From contig NZ_CP009048.1 in assembly GCF_000746525.1 (NCBI RefSeq), positions 1,853,501 through 1,917,500 on the forward strand: a DNA stretch of 64,000 bases, written 5' to 3'. Below are positions 7,243 through 14,068 of the stretch, piece by piece; the stretch's first letter is position 1; every line of letters starts with the position of its first letter. A model generated the notes under the pieces. The model was not told where the DNA came from, did no database searches, and was given only the letters and a program-made list of their open reading frames with translations. Made by a program: the position numbers and the translations under genes. This stretch comes from Pseudomonas alkylphenolica. GTDB taxonomy: Bacteria; Pseudomonadota; Gammaproteobacteria; Pseudomonadales; Pseudomonadaceae.

Positions 7243-8438
7243 TGTTTAAGGCCCTGCTTGGGAGAAAGAGCAACCCGCTAGCCATCGACACGCCGGAGAA
7301 GCTGGCCCAGGCGATGGGCTCCGGATACGAAACTTCTTCAGGACAGCGCGTGACCACCACCAGCGCTCTGCAGCAGCTGGTGGTATTCAACTGCGTGCGC
7401 GTGCTGGCCGAGTCGATCGGCATGCTGCCGTGCCGCCTGATGAAGCAGGCGGACAAGGTACGTTTACCGGCGACAGGTCACCGACTTTACCCGCTGCTGA
7501 CCATGGCACCGAACGGTTACATGACGTCCCAGGAGTTCTGGGAAATGCTTGTCGCCTGCCTCTGTCTGCGCGGCAACTTCTACGCCTACAAGGTCGAGGC
7601 CCTTGGCAATGTAATCGAGCTTCTTCCGCTCAACCCCGACATCGTCCAGCCGAAGCTGAACGACGATTGGACCGTTGAATACAAGGTCGATTTCAAGTCT
7701 GGACAGAAGACGCTCTCGCAGAAAGAGATCTGGCACGTCCGGCTATTCACTCTGGATGGGCTGAACGGCCTTAACCCAATTGCCTACGCTCGCCAGACGC
7801 TTGGGCTTGGCCAGGCAATGGACGCCCATGCCGGAAAGTTGTTCACCAACGGGGCAGTCACCAGCGGGGTGCTGCGTACCGAGCAGACGCTCACCGATGA
7901 AGCGTTCGCCAGGCTGAAGGAAGAGTTCCAGGGCGAGCATATGGGGGCGGCAAACGCCTACAAGCCCATGATCCTGGAGATGGGCCTGGACTGGAAGCCC
8001 ATCAGCCTGAACGCCCAGGACGCCCAATTCATCGAGTCAAAGCGTATGACCGAGGCGCAGCTCTGCGGCCTCTTCCGTGTACCGCCGCACCTGGTGGCGA
8101 ACATGGAAAAGATGACGCTCAACAACGTTGAGCAGATGGGCATGAACTTCGTGAACTACTCCCTGGTGCCGATCATCACGCGCATCGAACACCGGATTCA
8201 GGTTGGCCTGCTCAATGAGAAGGACCGACTGACTCACTACGCCAAATTCAACGCCGGCGCCCTGATGCGCGGCGACCTAAATGGGCGCTACAACTCCTAC
8301 GGCAAGGGTATTCAGTGGGGAATCCTGAGCCCGAACGACTGCCGGGAGTTGGAGGACGAGAATCCGCGTGAAGGCGGAGATGTGTACCTAACCCCGATGA
8401 ACATGACCACCAAGCCGGAGGGCGGCAACAGTGATTAA
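7242..8438 (+). CDS. Portal protein, HK97 family
   Basis: 398 residues from ATG 7242, behind GGAGGGAG; the open frame continues upstream to 7185 but inside the preceding gene. Recognisable HK97-portal landmarks are the QQLVVFNCVRVLAESIGMLP helix near 45, MTSQEFWEMLVACLCLRGNFYAY near 90, and KRMTEAQLCGLFRVPPHLV near 270. Portal rings of 12 subunits form the DNA entry vertex. It overlaps the prohead protease by 8 bases. Confidence 0.93.
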   Translation: MFKALLGRKSNPLAIDTPEKLAQAMGSGYETSSGQRVTTTSALQQLVVFNCVRVLAESIGMLPCRLMKQADKVRLPATGHRLYPLLTMAPNGYMTSQEFWEMLVACLCLRGNFYAYKVEALGNVIELLPLNPDIVQPKLNDDWTVEYKVDFKSGQKTLSQKEIWHVRLFTLDGLNGLNPIAYARQTLGLGQAMDAHAGKLFTNGAVTSGVLRTEQTLTDEAFARLKEEFQGEHMGAANAYKPMILEMGLDWKPISLNAQDAQFIESKRMTEAQLCGLFRVPPHLVANMEKMTLNNVEQMGMNFVNYSLVPIITRIEHRIQVGLLNEKDRLTHYAKFNAGALMRGDLNGRYNSYGKGIQWGILSPNDCRELEDENPREGGDVYLTPMNMTTKPEGGNSD

Positions 8439-9078
8439 GAAAATGCGTGTCCCCTTCGAGCTCAAGGCGTTGTCCGAGGCCGGCGAGTTCGAAGGGTATG
8501 GCTCTGTGTTCGGGGTCAAGGATCATGGCTCCGATATCGTGATGCCAGGAGCTTTCACTGATTCGCTGATCGAGTGGCGGGGCAAGAACAAGTTGCCTCC
8601 GGTTCTTTGGCAGCACAAGACCCACGAGCCCATCGGCCCTCACACTGACATGAAGGAGGATGAGAAGGGTCTGTATGTAAAAGGCCAGTTGCTGATTGAT
8701 GACGATCCGCTTGCTCGCCGTGCCCATGCCCACATGAAGGCTGGCAGTGTCACTGGTCTGTCGATCGGCTACACGCTCGACGACTGGGAGTGGGATAGCG
8801 TCAAAGGCGCCTACCTGCTGAAAAAGATCACTCTGTGGGAAGTATCGGTGGTCACGTTCGCCATGAACGAAGCGGCATATGTCACCGATGTGAAATCTCT
8901 GCTGGAACGCGGCGAAACTCCGCCGCCCAGCAAAGTGGAGCGCGCCCTGCGAGAGGTAGGGTTTTCGGGCTCCCAGGCCAAGGCCTTCATGGCCAAAGGC
9001 TACGGCGCAGTTTCACCGCGAGAGGCGGGTGCCGACGAAGCACTTCAATCCCTGAAATCCCTTTTGGACAAAATGTAA
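8431..9078 (+). CDS. Prohead protease, HK97 family (peptidase U35)
   Basis: 215 residues from GTG 8431 inside the portal end. Family motifs: GYGSVFGVKDHGSDIVMPGAF (21-42), the catalytic His in VLWQHKTHEPIG (H62) and the catalytic Ser in GSVTGLSIGY (S111). The protease matures the capsid by trimming scaffold and the N-terminal delta-domain of the coat protein. A C-terminal basic helical tail of ~60 residues may serve as additional scaffold. It is followed 10 bases later by the coat gene. Confidence 0.93.
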   Translation: MIKKMRVPFELKALSEAGEFEGYGSVFGVKDHGSDIVMPGAFTDSLIEWRGKNKLPPVLWQHKTHEPIGPHTDMKEDEKGLYVKGQLLIDDDPLARRAHAHMKAGSVTGLSIGYTLDDWEWDSVKGAYLLKKITLWEVSVVTFAMNEAAYVTDVKSLLERGETPPPSKVERALREVGFSGSQAKAFMAKGYGAVSPREAGADEALQSLKSLLDKM

Positions 9079-9088
9079 GGAGCCTCTC

Positions 9089-10291
9089 ATGGCTGTTGAA
9101 AAGAAAGACATCGATGACGTCGCCGAAGCCCTGGGCCGTAAGTTCGACGAGTTCAAGAAGACCAACGACAAACGCATCGACGGGCTGGAGGAGGAGAAGG
9201 GCAAGCTCTCGGGCCAGGTCGACACCCTGAACGAAAAATTGGGCGACCTCGACGCGCTGAAGTCGGCGCTGGAAAAGGAACTGGCCGACCTGAAGCGTCC
9301 TGACGGCACCGGCACCAAGGCTGCCAGCGAGCACAAGACCGCGTTCATGCAGTTCGTCCGCAAGGGCATCGATACCGGTTTGGGCGACCTTCAGGCCAAA
9401 GCGCTGCAGGTCGGTACCGACGCTGACGGTGGTTACGCAGTCCCCGAAGAGCTGGATCGCAGCATCATTGAGCTGCTGAAAGACACTTCGCCGATGCGCC
9501 AAGTGTGCAACCAGATCACCGTTGGTTCGCCGGATTACAAGCGACTGGTAAGCCTGGGCGGCGCTGGCTCCGGCTGGGTAGGTGAAACCGATGCCCGTCC
9601 GGCGACCGGTACCCCGACTCTCGGTCAGATCTCGGCGTTCATGGGCGAGATCTACGCCAACCCGCAGGCCACTCAGACCAGCCTTGACGACATCTTCTTC
9701 GATGCCGAGGGCTGGCTGAACAGCGAAGTGTCGCGTGAGTTCTCCGAGAAGGAGGGAAGCGCGTTCACCAGCGGCAACGGTGTGGGCAAACCGAAGGGTT
9801 ACTTGGCGTACGACCTGGTCACGGATGGCGACAAGACCCGAGCTTTCGGCAAGCTGCAGAAAATCATTTCGGGCGCCGCCGGCAAAATCACGGGTGACAA
9901 CCTGATCGACCTGATCCATTCCCTGAAGGCGGGCTACCGTGCCAACGGCCGCTTCATGATGACCAACCTGACCCTGGCTTACGTGCGCAAGCTGAAGGAC
10001 AGCGAAGGCAACTACCTGTGGCGTCCTGGTTTGGAGCTCGGTCAGCCGTCGACGCTGCTGAGCTACGGCATCACCGAGAACGAAGACATGCCTGATGTCG
10101 CTGCTGATGCCAACGCGATCTCGTTCGGCGACTTCAAGCGTGGTTACACCATCGTCGACCGTATCGGCACGCGCGTCCTGCGCGACCCCTACACCAACAA
10201 GCCGTTCGTAGGTTTTTACACCACCAAGCGCGTCGGCGGAATGCTCGTCGACTCCCAGGCGATCAAGGTCCTCACCCTGAGCGCGGCCTGA
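9089..10291 (+). CDS. Major capsid protein, HK97 gp5 family
   Basis: 400 residues from ATG 9089 after AAGGAG. The first ~100 residues are highly charged heptad-like helices (delta-domain scaffold, KKDIDDVAEALGRKFDEFKK onward), then the coat fold starts near LQVGTDADGGYAVPEEL (about 113). The delta-domain is expected to be removed by the upstream protease. Other family signatures are SPMRQVCNQITV, FSEKEGSAFTSGNG and the C-terminal FVGFYTTKRVGGMLVD. The hairpin just downstream likely stabilises this abundant message. Confidence 0.95.
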   Translation: MAVEKKDIDDVAEALGRKFDEFKKTNDKRIDGLEEEKGKLSGQVDTLNEKLGDLDALKSALEKELADLKRPDGTGTKAASEHKTAFMQFVRKGIDTGLGDLQAKALQVGTDADGGYAVPEELDRSIIELLKDTSPMRQVCNQITVGSPDYKRLVSLGGAGSGWVGETDARPATGTPTLGQISAFMGEIYANPQATQTSLDDIFFDAEGWLNSEVSREFSEKEGSAFTSGNGVGKPKGYLAYDLVTDGDKTRAFGKLQKIISGAAGKITGDNLIDLIHSLKAGYRANGRFMMTNLTLAYVRKLKDSEGNYLWRPGLELGQPSTLLSYGITENEDMPDVAADANAISFGDFKRGYTIVDRIGTRVLRDPYTNKPFVGFYTTKRVGGMLVDSQAIKVLTLSAA

Positions 10292-10296
10292 CTGTG

Positions 10297-10316
10297 TGGG
10301 CGCCTATGGGCGCCCA
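10297..10316 (+). terminator. Attenuator-type hairpin after the coat gene
   Basis: TGGGCGCC-tat-GGGCGCCCA immediately after the capsid stop. There is no U-run, so it is better read as a transcript-stabilising or partial-termination hairpin that keeps coat message above downstream genes. Confidence 0.5.
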
Positions 10317-10331
10317 TTCAACGGAGGATTT

Positions 10332-10613
10332 ATGCCGATTATTTCTGTAGAGCAGGCGTTCAAGTTTGCTGAGGGTGGCAACGAGGTGGTGGAGATCCCG
10401 GCGGGTGAGCACGACGTCTCCGATCGCTGTGCGCTGGTGGCTGTTGAGCATTTGGGGGTGGCCACCTATCTCGACGGACAAGGCCACGCTGAGGTCGACC
10501 CACTCAAGATGAGTGTGCCTGAGCTTAAAAAGTGGCTGGCCGCCAAAGGCATCGCGTTCGATCCTGGCGCGAAGAAGGAAGAGCTGAAGGCGCTGGTCCC
10601 GAAAAATGATTGA
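10332..10613 (+). CDS. Head-region protein with SAP-like C-terminal helices (93 aa)
   Basis: 93 residues from ATG 10332 with GGAGGATTT. The N-terminal half is beta-rich (VVEIPAGEHDVSDRCALVAVEHLG); the C-terminus MSVPELKKWLAAKGIAFDPGAKKEELKALV looks like a SAP/HeH helix-extension-helix motif. Genes of this kind lie between coat and head-tail connector in HK97-like phages and may be head decoration or connector accessory proteins. It overlaps the connector gene by 8 bases. Confidence 0.65.
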   Translation: MPIISVEQAFKFAEGGNEVVEIPAGEHDVSDRCALVAVEHLGVATYLDGQGHAEVDPLKMSVPELKKWLAAKGIAFDPGAKKEELKALVPKND

Positions 10614-10923
10614 CCTGGCGAGCGTGAAAGCGCATCTCCGGGTGGATGGTGACGAAGAGGACGCTTTGATTCAGGGCTACACGGACGCAGCCCTGAGCAC
10701 CTTCGAGCTCTGGACCAATCGCACGTTGATCGAGGAGGGTGCCGCGATGCCTGACCCAGTTGGTAATGCCCTGAAAATCACCAAGGCCATCCGCCAAGGC
10801 GCCTTGCTGCTGATCGGGCACTGGTACGCAAGTCGCGAGACTGTCGTTATCGGAACGATCACCGCTGAGCTTCCCATGGCCACCAATGCCCTGTGGAAGC
10901 CGCACCGCTGGGTGAATATATGA
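10606..10923 (+). CDS. Head-tail connector (HK97 gp6-like)
   Basis: 105 residues. LASVKAHLRVDGDEEDALIQGYTDAALSTFELWTNR is the standard N-terminal helical pair of the gp6-like/TIGR01560 connector family, followed by the KAIRQGALLLIGHWYASRE helix. The ring it forms sits under the portal. Downstream gene overlaps by 4 bases (ATGA). Confidence 0.88.
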   Translation: MIDLASVKAHLRVDGDEEDALIQGYTDAALSTFELWTNRTLIEEGAAMPDPVGNALKITKAIRQGALLLIGHWYASRETVVIGTITAELPMATNALWKPHRWVNI

Positions 10924-11240
10924 GGGCCGGCCCGCTGAAGCACCGGTGCGTGGTGAAGAAGCCGCACCGACAAAAGAACGCGTCTGGTGGCGCCACCGAG
11001 ACCTGGCTGGACGCCGGCGAGGTTTGGGCGGAAATCACCATGCCGACCGGCCGTGTCGCTCCAGTCGCAGAGCAACTGCAGGCGGTGATCAGCGCGGAGA
11101 TTCGCATCAGGCCCCGGGCAGACATAGTTGCTGGCTGGCGCCTGGCATACCGTGGCATCACCTACAAGGTCGAGGCTCCGCTGCTGGACAACGACCGCAC
11201 CATGCTGCGCTTGCTGTGTTCCACCGTTCCTAACCCATGA
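10920..11240 (+). CDS. Phage head closure / head-tail adaptor protein
   Basis: 106 residues from ATG 10920; longer in-frame starts lie in the connector gene. The LKHRCVVKKPHRQKN opening, the GEVWAEITMPTGRV segment and the final RPRADIVAGWRLAYRGITYKV are typical of the SPP1 gp16-like head-closure (stopper) family. It seals the connector after packaging and makes the tail-docking surface. Confidence 0.85.
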   Translation: MRAGPLKHRCVVKKPHRQKNASGGATETWLDAGEVWAEITMPTGRVAPVAEQLQAVISAEIRIRPRADIVAGWRLAYRGITYKVEAPLLDNDRTMLRLLCSTVPNP

Positions 11241-11250
11241 GGTGAGCAAT

Positions 11251-11421
11251 ATGAAAATTCGTGCCTTGGGCATCCTTTCGGGTGCCGTTGGTGATCGCGA
11301 GAAGGGCGAAGCCTTTGAGGTCTCGGCTGAAGAAGGCAGGGGGCTGATTGCCCGCGGCTATGCCGAAGAGGTGATTGATCAGGCCGAGAAGCCAGCCAAA
11401 GCTGCCCCGGCCAAGGAGTAG
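11251..11421 (+). CDS. Small phage protein (56 aa)
   Basis: ATG 11251 with GAGGTGAGCAAT upstream; 56 residues. The MKIRALGILSGAVGDREKGE segment is followed by an EGRGLIARGYAEEV helix and an Ala/Lys/Pro-rich tail. Similar short proteins with a membrane-free beta-strand plus one helix occur next to head closure genes; no function is known. Confidence 0.6.
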   Translation: MKIRALGILSGAVGDREKGEAFEVSAEEGRGLIARGYAEEVIDQAEKPAKAAPAKE

Positions 11422-11424
11422 TCC

Positions 11425-12000
11425 ATGGCCGTTCGCCGCTCCAGGATGTCGGGAGATTTTAAGCTCCGGCGCACACTGCGCAACATCCACACCATGATGG
11501 ACAATGAGCTCAAGCCAGCCATGCAGAGCGGCGCGGACCAGATCCTACAGACAATGCGCAACCTGGTGCCGAAAGACACTGGCGCAGCAGCTGCAGCCCT
11601 GGAAGCGTTCGTTTCGGCGAGCGGCCTGGATGCGCAGATCGGATTGCGCGGCAAGCGTAATAACCGGCGCTTCTTCTATCTGCGCTTTGTCGAGTACGGC
11701 ACCAAGGGCTATAGCGGCAAGCTCTATCATCGGGCTGACGCCGATGCTGTGTCGGGCTCACACACCACCAACCGAGATCGCTCGCAGCTGAGCGGTAAGA
11801 ATCGCCTCGGACGCCGCGACACGAAGAACAAGAGCGATGGCACCACCTTCTTCGGCAAGTATCCGGATATTCCGGCTAGGCCTGCCCACCCGTGGCTGCG
11901 TCCGGCGCTGGACGTAAACCGGGACGTAGTCCTGGCGGATATTGCCGAGGCAGTGCGCCGGACGCTGCGCAAGGCCAGCGAGGGGAGCGCCGATGGCTGA
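11425..12000 (+). CDS. Tail component, HK97 gp10-like
   Basis: 191 residues. SGADQILQTMRNLVPKDTGAAAAALEA and the FVEYGTKGYSGKLYHR plus PARPAHPWLRPALD segments identify the HK97-gp10/tail-component family, which forms part of the neck/tail completion complex. It overlaps the next gene by 8 bases. Confidence 0.9.
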   Translation: MAVRRSRMSGDFKLRRTLRNIHTMMDNELKPAMQSGADQILQTMRNLVPKDTGAAAAALEAFVSASGLDAQIGLRGKRNNRRFFYLRFVEYGTKGYSGKLYHRADADAVSGSHTTNRDRSQLSGKNRLGRRDTKNKSDGTTFFGKYPDIPARPAHPWLRPALDVNRDVVLADIAEAVRRTLRKASEGSADG

Positions 12001-12379
12001 TCCATCTGTCGCACTGCAAGAGGCGCTGTTCGCGCGCCTGGAGGCCGAGGTGAGTTGCCCGATCTTCGACGGGGTGCCGATGAACACGGCAAAGCCCTAT
12101 GTTTCTATCGACCGGGAAATCTCCACGAACATTCGCCCGATCGCAGGTCGCAAGCGTGAGCAGCGCCTGATCTACCTCTCGGTGTGGTCCGATGCCATTG
12201 GTCAGGCCGAGGTCAAGCGTATCAACGGCGAGATTATCAATGCCCTCGACGAGCGCAGGCTGCCACTGGCCACCGGTCGGGCGGTATCTGTCCGCGTCGA
12301 GCAGGCTGACGCTCAGCGTGATGCCGACGGTGTCACTTACCAGGGCTCGATCACGGTTCGCGTGATCACCACCCACTGA
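11993..12379 (+). CDS. Tail completion protein, DUF3168 family
   Basis: 128 residues from ATG 11993. DPSVALQEALFARLEAEVS, PIFDGVPMNTAKPYVSID and a C-terminal DADGVTYQGSITVRVIT strand match the DUF3168 tail-terminator family that caps the tail tube at fixed length and joins it to the head. Upstream in-frame start at 11942 lies in gp10 and is unlikely. Confidence 0.87.
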   Translation: MADPSVALQEALFARLEAEVSCPIFDGVPMNTAKPYVSIDREISTNIRPIAGRKREQRLIYLSVWSDAIGQAEVKRINGEIINALDERRLPLATGRAVSVRVEQADAQRDADGVTYQGSITVRVITTH

Positions 12380-12390
12380 ATCCAACACCG

Positions 12391-12408
12391 GCCGCGCCGC
12401 GGCTTTTA
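12391..12408 (+). terminator. Weak hairpin before the tail tube gene
   Basis: GCCGCG and CGCGGC arms nearly back to back, followed by TTTT. Looks like a weak terminator or attenuator between the head/neck and tail-tube parts of the operon. Confidence 0.35.
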
Positions 12409-12434
12409 TCCAATGTGCCTTTGGAGGACCCCCC

Positions 12435-12935
12435 ATGGCCGAAGACAATCTCAATACAGCTGCCGGTTGCCGGATCGCGCTCGGCGGCAAGACCGGTGCC
12501 GACACCGAAACCGAGTACAAGGCTGATACCTACATCGAGCTTGGCGAGGTCGAGGACCTTGGCGAGTTCGGCGATACCTTCAGCAGCGTCACCTTCACCT
12601 CGTTGCGCGATGGCCGGGTGCGCAAGTACAAAGGCACCGCCGATGCTGGCGACCTGACCGTAACTGTCGGCCTGGACAACGGCGATGCCGGCCAGGTAGC
12701 CCTGAAGGGTGCACACAAGGACCGCAGCAAGGGCGACTACAACATCAAGATCACCCTGAACGACGGCGATCCTGATGCCAACCCTGTGATCAACCCGACC
12801 ACGTTCTACTTCCGTGGCAAGGTGATGAACAACACCGTTGCTGCAGGCAGCGCCGATAACGTTGTTCGTCGCAACGTCACCATCGGCATCAACTCCGACA
12901 TCCTCGAGCTGATCCCGGCCCCGGTCACCCCATAA
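12435..12935 (+). CDS. Major tail tube protein
   Basis: 166 residues from ATG 12435 after GGAGGA. It sits between the tail terminator and the chaperone, has the length and all-beta character of a siphophage tube protein, and shows the recurrent VEDLGEFGDTFSSVTFTSL and RVRKYKGTADAGDLTVTVGL segments of Pseudomonas phage tube proteins. The tube forms from stacked hexamers around the tape measure. A UUCG-capped hairpin follows the gene. Confidence 0.82.
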   Translation: MAEDNLNTAAGCRIALGGKTGADTETEYKADTYIELGEVEDLGEFGDTFSSVTFTSLRDGRVRKYKGTADAGDLTVTVGLDNGDAGQVALKGAHKDRSKGDYNIKITLNDGDPDANPVINPTTFYFRGKVMNNTVAAGSADNVVRRNVTIGINSDILELIPAPVTP

Positions 12936-12940
12936 CGCGC

Positions 12941-12954
12941 GGGGCTTCGGCCCC
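12941..12954 (+). terminator. UUCG-loop hairpin after the tail tube gene
   Basis: GGGGC-ttcg-GCCCC, a very stable tetraloop hairpin without a U-run. Most likely protects the abundant tube message from 3' decay rather than terminating. Confidence 0.45.
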
Positions 12955-12974
12955 GGCTTCATAGGAAGCAATCC

Positions 12975-13304
12975 ATGAACAAGACTTTGCACGGCACTGT
13001 CACCGTACAGGTGGGCGAGGAGTTATTCGACCTGGTGCCGACTCTGAAGGCAGTGCGCGCAATCGAGGCTCGTTTTGGCGGCCTGCGCGGTGCATCCCAG
13101 GTGATCACCGCCCTGAGCGTGGACGGTGTTGCGATCATCATCGCCGCTGGCGCCGGGCTGGAAGGCAAGGCCGCAGAGGCCATTTCAGAAAAGGTCTGGC
13201 AGGCTGGGGTGCTCGAAGTATCGCCCCAGGTGAACGCCTACCTGGCGGCGCTGTACAACCCTCGGGGCCCCGACAAGGGAAACGCGGCAGCCGGGAAGGC
13301 GTAA
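12975..13304 (+). CDS. Tail assembly chaperone, unshifted form (lambda gpG role)
   Basis: 109 residues of the GTA/Phage_TAC_11 type: MNKTLHGTVTVQVGEELF then LKAVRAIEARFGGLRGASQV and a helical EKVWQAGVLEVSPQVNAYLAAL. Tail chaperones coat the tape measure during tube assembly. Near the 3' end a GGGAAAC heptamer lies in the right phase for -1 frameshifting, producing the longer form listed next. Starts at ATG 12975 after AGGAAG. Confidence 0.85.
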   Translation: MNKTLHGTVTVQVGEELFDLVPTLKAVRAIEARFGGLRGASQVITALSVDGVAIIIAAGAGLEGKAAEAISEKVWQAGVLEVSPQVNAYLAALYNPRGPDKGNAAAGKA

Positions 13305-13555
13305 GCGTCGTCGAGGACGGCAGCTACGTTGACCGGCTGTATGCGATTGCAACTGGATGGCTTGGCTGGTCACCCCAGGTAGCTTGGTGCACACCGCTTC
13401 CTGAGTTGTTCCTGGCCCTGGACGCCCGGATCGAGTGGACCCAAATGACCAACCCATTCGGCAGCGGAAAGGCAGCGGGCCCGAAGGAGAAGCCCAAGGC
13501 TTCGACCGTGGCTGACAAGCTGCGGCAGGCGCTGACTGGGCGCAAGGCGGGATAG
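12975..13555 (+). CDS. Tail assembly chaperone, -1 frameshift product (lambda gpGT role)
   Basis: Slippage at G-GGA-AAC (13277-13283) moves ribosomes to the -1 frame, which stays open through the normal stop and ends at TAG 13553-13555, giving about 193 residues. The added part contains DGSYVDRLYAIATGWLGWSP, CTPLPELFLALDARIEW and TNPFGSG, the usual C-terminal chaperone segment found downstream of Phage_TAC_11 proteins. This second frame has no good start codon of its own, which supports frameshifting rather than a separate gene. The ratio of the two forms is important for tail length in lambda. Confidence 0.8.
13277..13283 (+). promoter_or_regulatory. -1 ribosomal slippery heptamer
   Basis: GGGAAAC read as G GGA AAC in the chaperone frame; after a one-base back-slip it reads GGG AAA. 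It fits X-XXY-YYZ and differs by one base from lambda G/GT (GGGAAAG). Confidence 0.78.
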
Positions 13556-13602
13556 GTGTGCAGGAGTGCTTTTGCTACTCTCCAAGGTTTTCTGGAGGGT
13601 TT

Positions 13603-14013
13603 ATGAAGAAAGCGTTTGTAATGCTGGGTTTGCTCGGTGCGTTGTCACAGGTCGTGCATGCGGAGAGCCTGAATAGAAGTCCTCTTGAAACTGAAATGGG
13701 GGCTCAGGTTTATATCTGCGGACTCAAATCGCAATTGGCCCAGGCTACGAAAGGCAAGAAACAAGACGGCTTGACTGCAGAAGCCAGAGAGTGCTCTCGG
13801 AGCAGCAAAGAGTCGGCGAAGACAAGGATAAAGGGAGAGATCGATAAGTACCCGGAGGGTGATGCAATGCGGGATAGGCTAAAGGCGTTGTATTCCGCTT
13901 ACCTCACTTACATGGATGCAGCCATGTGGGGTAAGGATCTTAACGAAAGTAGCGAAGCATTGGCGTTCAAAATGAAAGCCAATGAGTACAAGGCCGAGCT
14001 TCAGCTTCGGTGA
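13603..14013 (+). CDS. Exported moron-like protein between tail chaperone and tape measure (136 aa)
   Basis: From ATG 13603 with CTGGAGGG upstream. MKKAFVMLGLLGALSQVVHA is a clear Sec signal peptide (cleavage after A20); there is no lipobox. The mature ~116 residues are charged and helical with two cysteines (YICGLK and RECSRS) that could form a disulfide, and a KDLNESSEALAFKMKANEY tail. Codon use is less GC-rich than the surrounding tail genes and a terminator follows. It interrupts the usual chaperone-tape measure pair. Periplasmic location and position suggest a lysogenic-conversion or superinfection-exclusion role; no family is recognised. Confidence 0.7.
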   Translation: MKKAFVMLGLLGALSQVVHAESLNRSPLETEMGAQVYICGLKSQLAQATKGKKQDGLTAEARECSRSSKESAKTRIKGEIDKYPEGDAMRDRLKALYSAYLTYMDAAMWGKDLNESSEALAFKMKANEYKAELQLR

Positions 14014-14028
14014 ACATATGACAATTGG

Positions 14029-14053
14029 AAAGCCCGCTATTGCGGGCTTTTTC
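14029..14053 (+). terminator. Rho-independent terminator just upstream of the tape measure gene
   Basis: AAAGCCCGC-tatt-GCGGGCTTT followed by TTC. The ribosome site and start of the tape measure gene begin within 16 bases, so transcription of the tape measure depends on read-through or antitermination. Confidence 0.85.
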
Positions 14054-14068
14054 GTTTCTGGAGAAACC

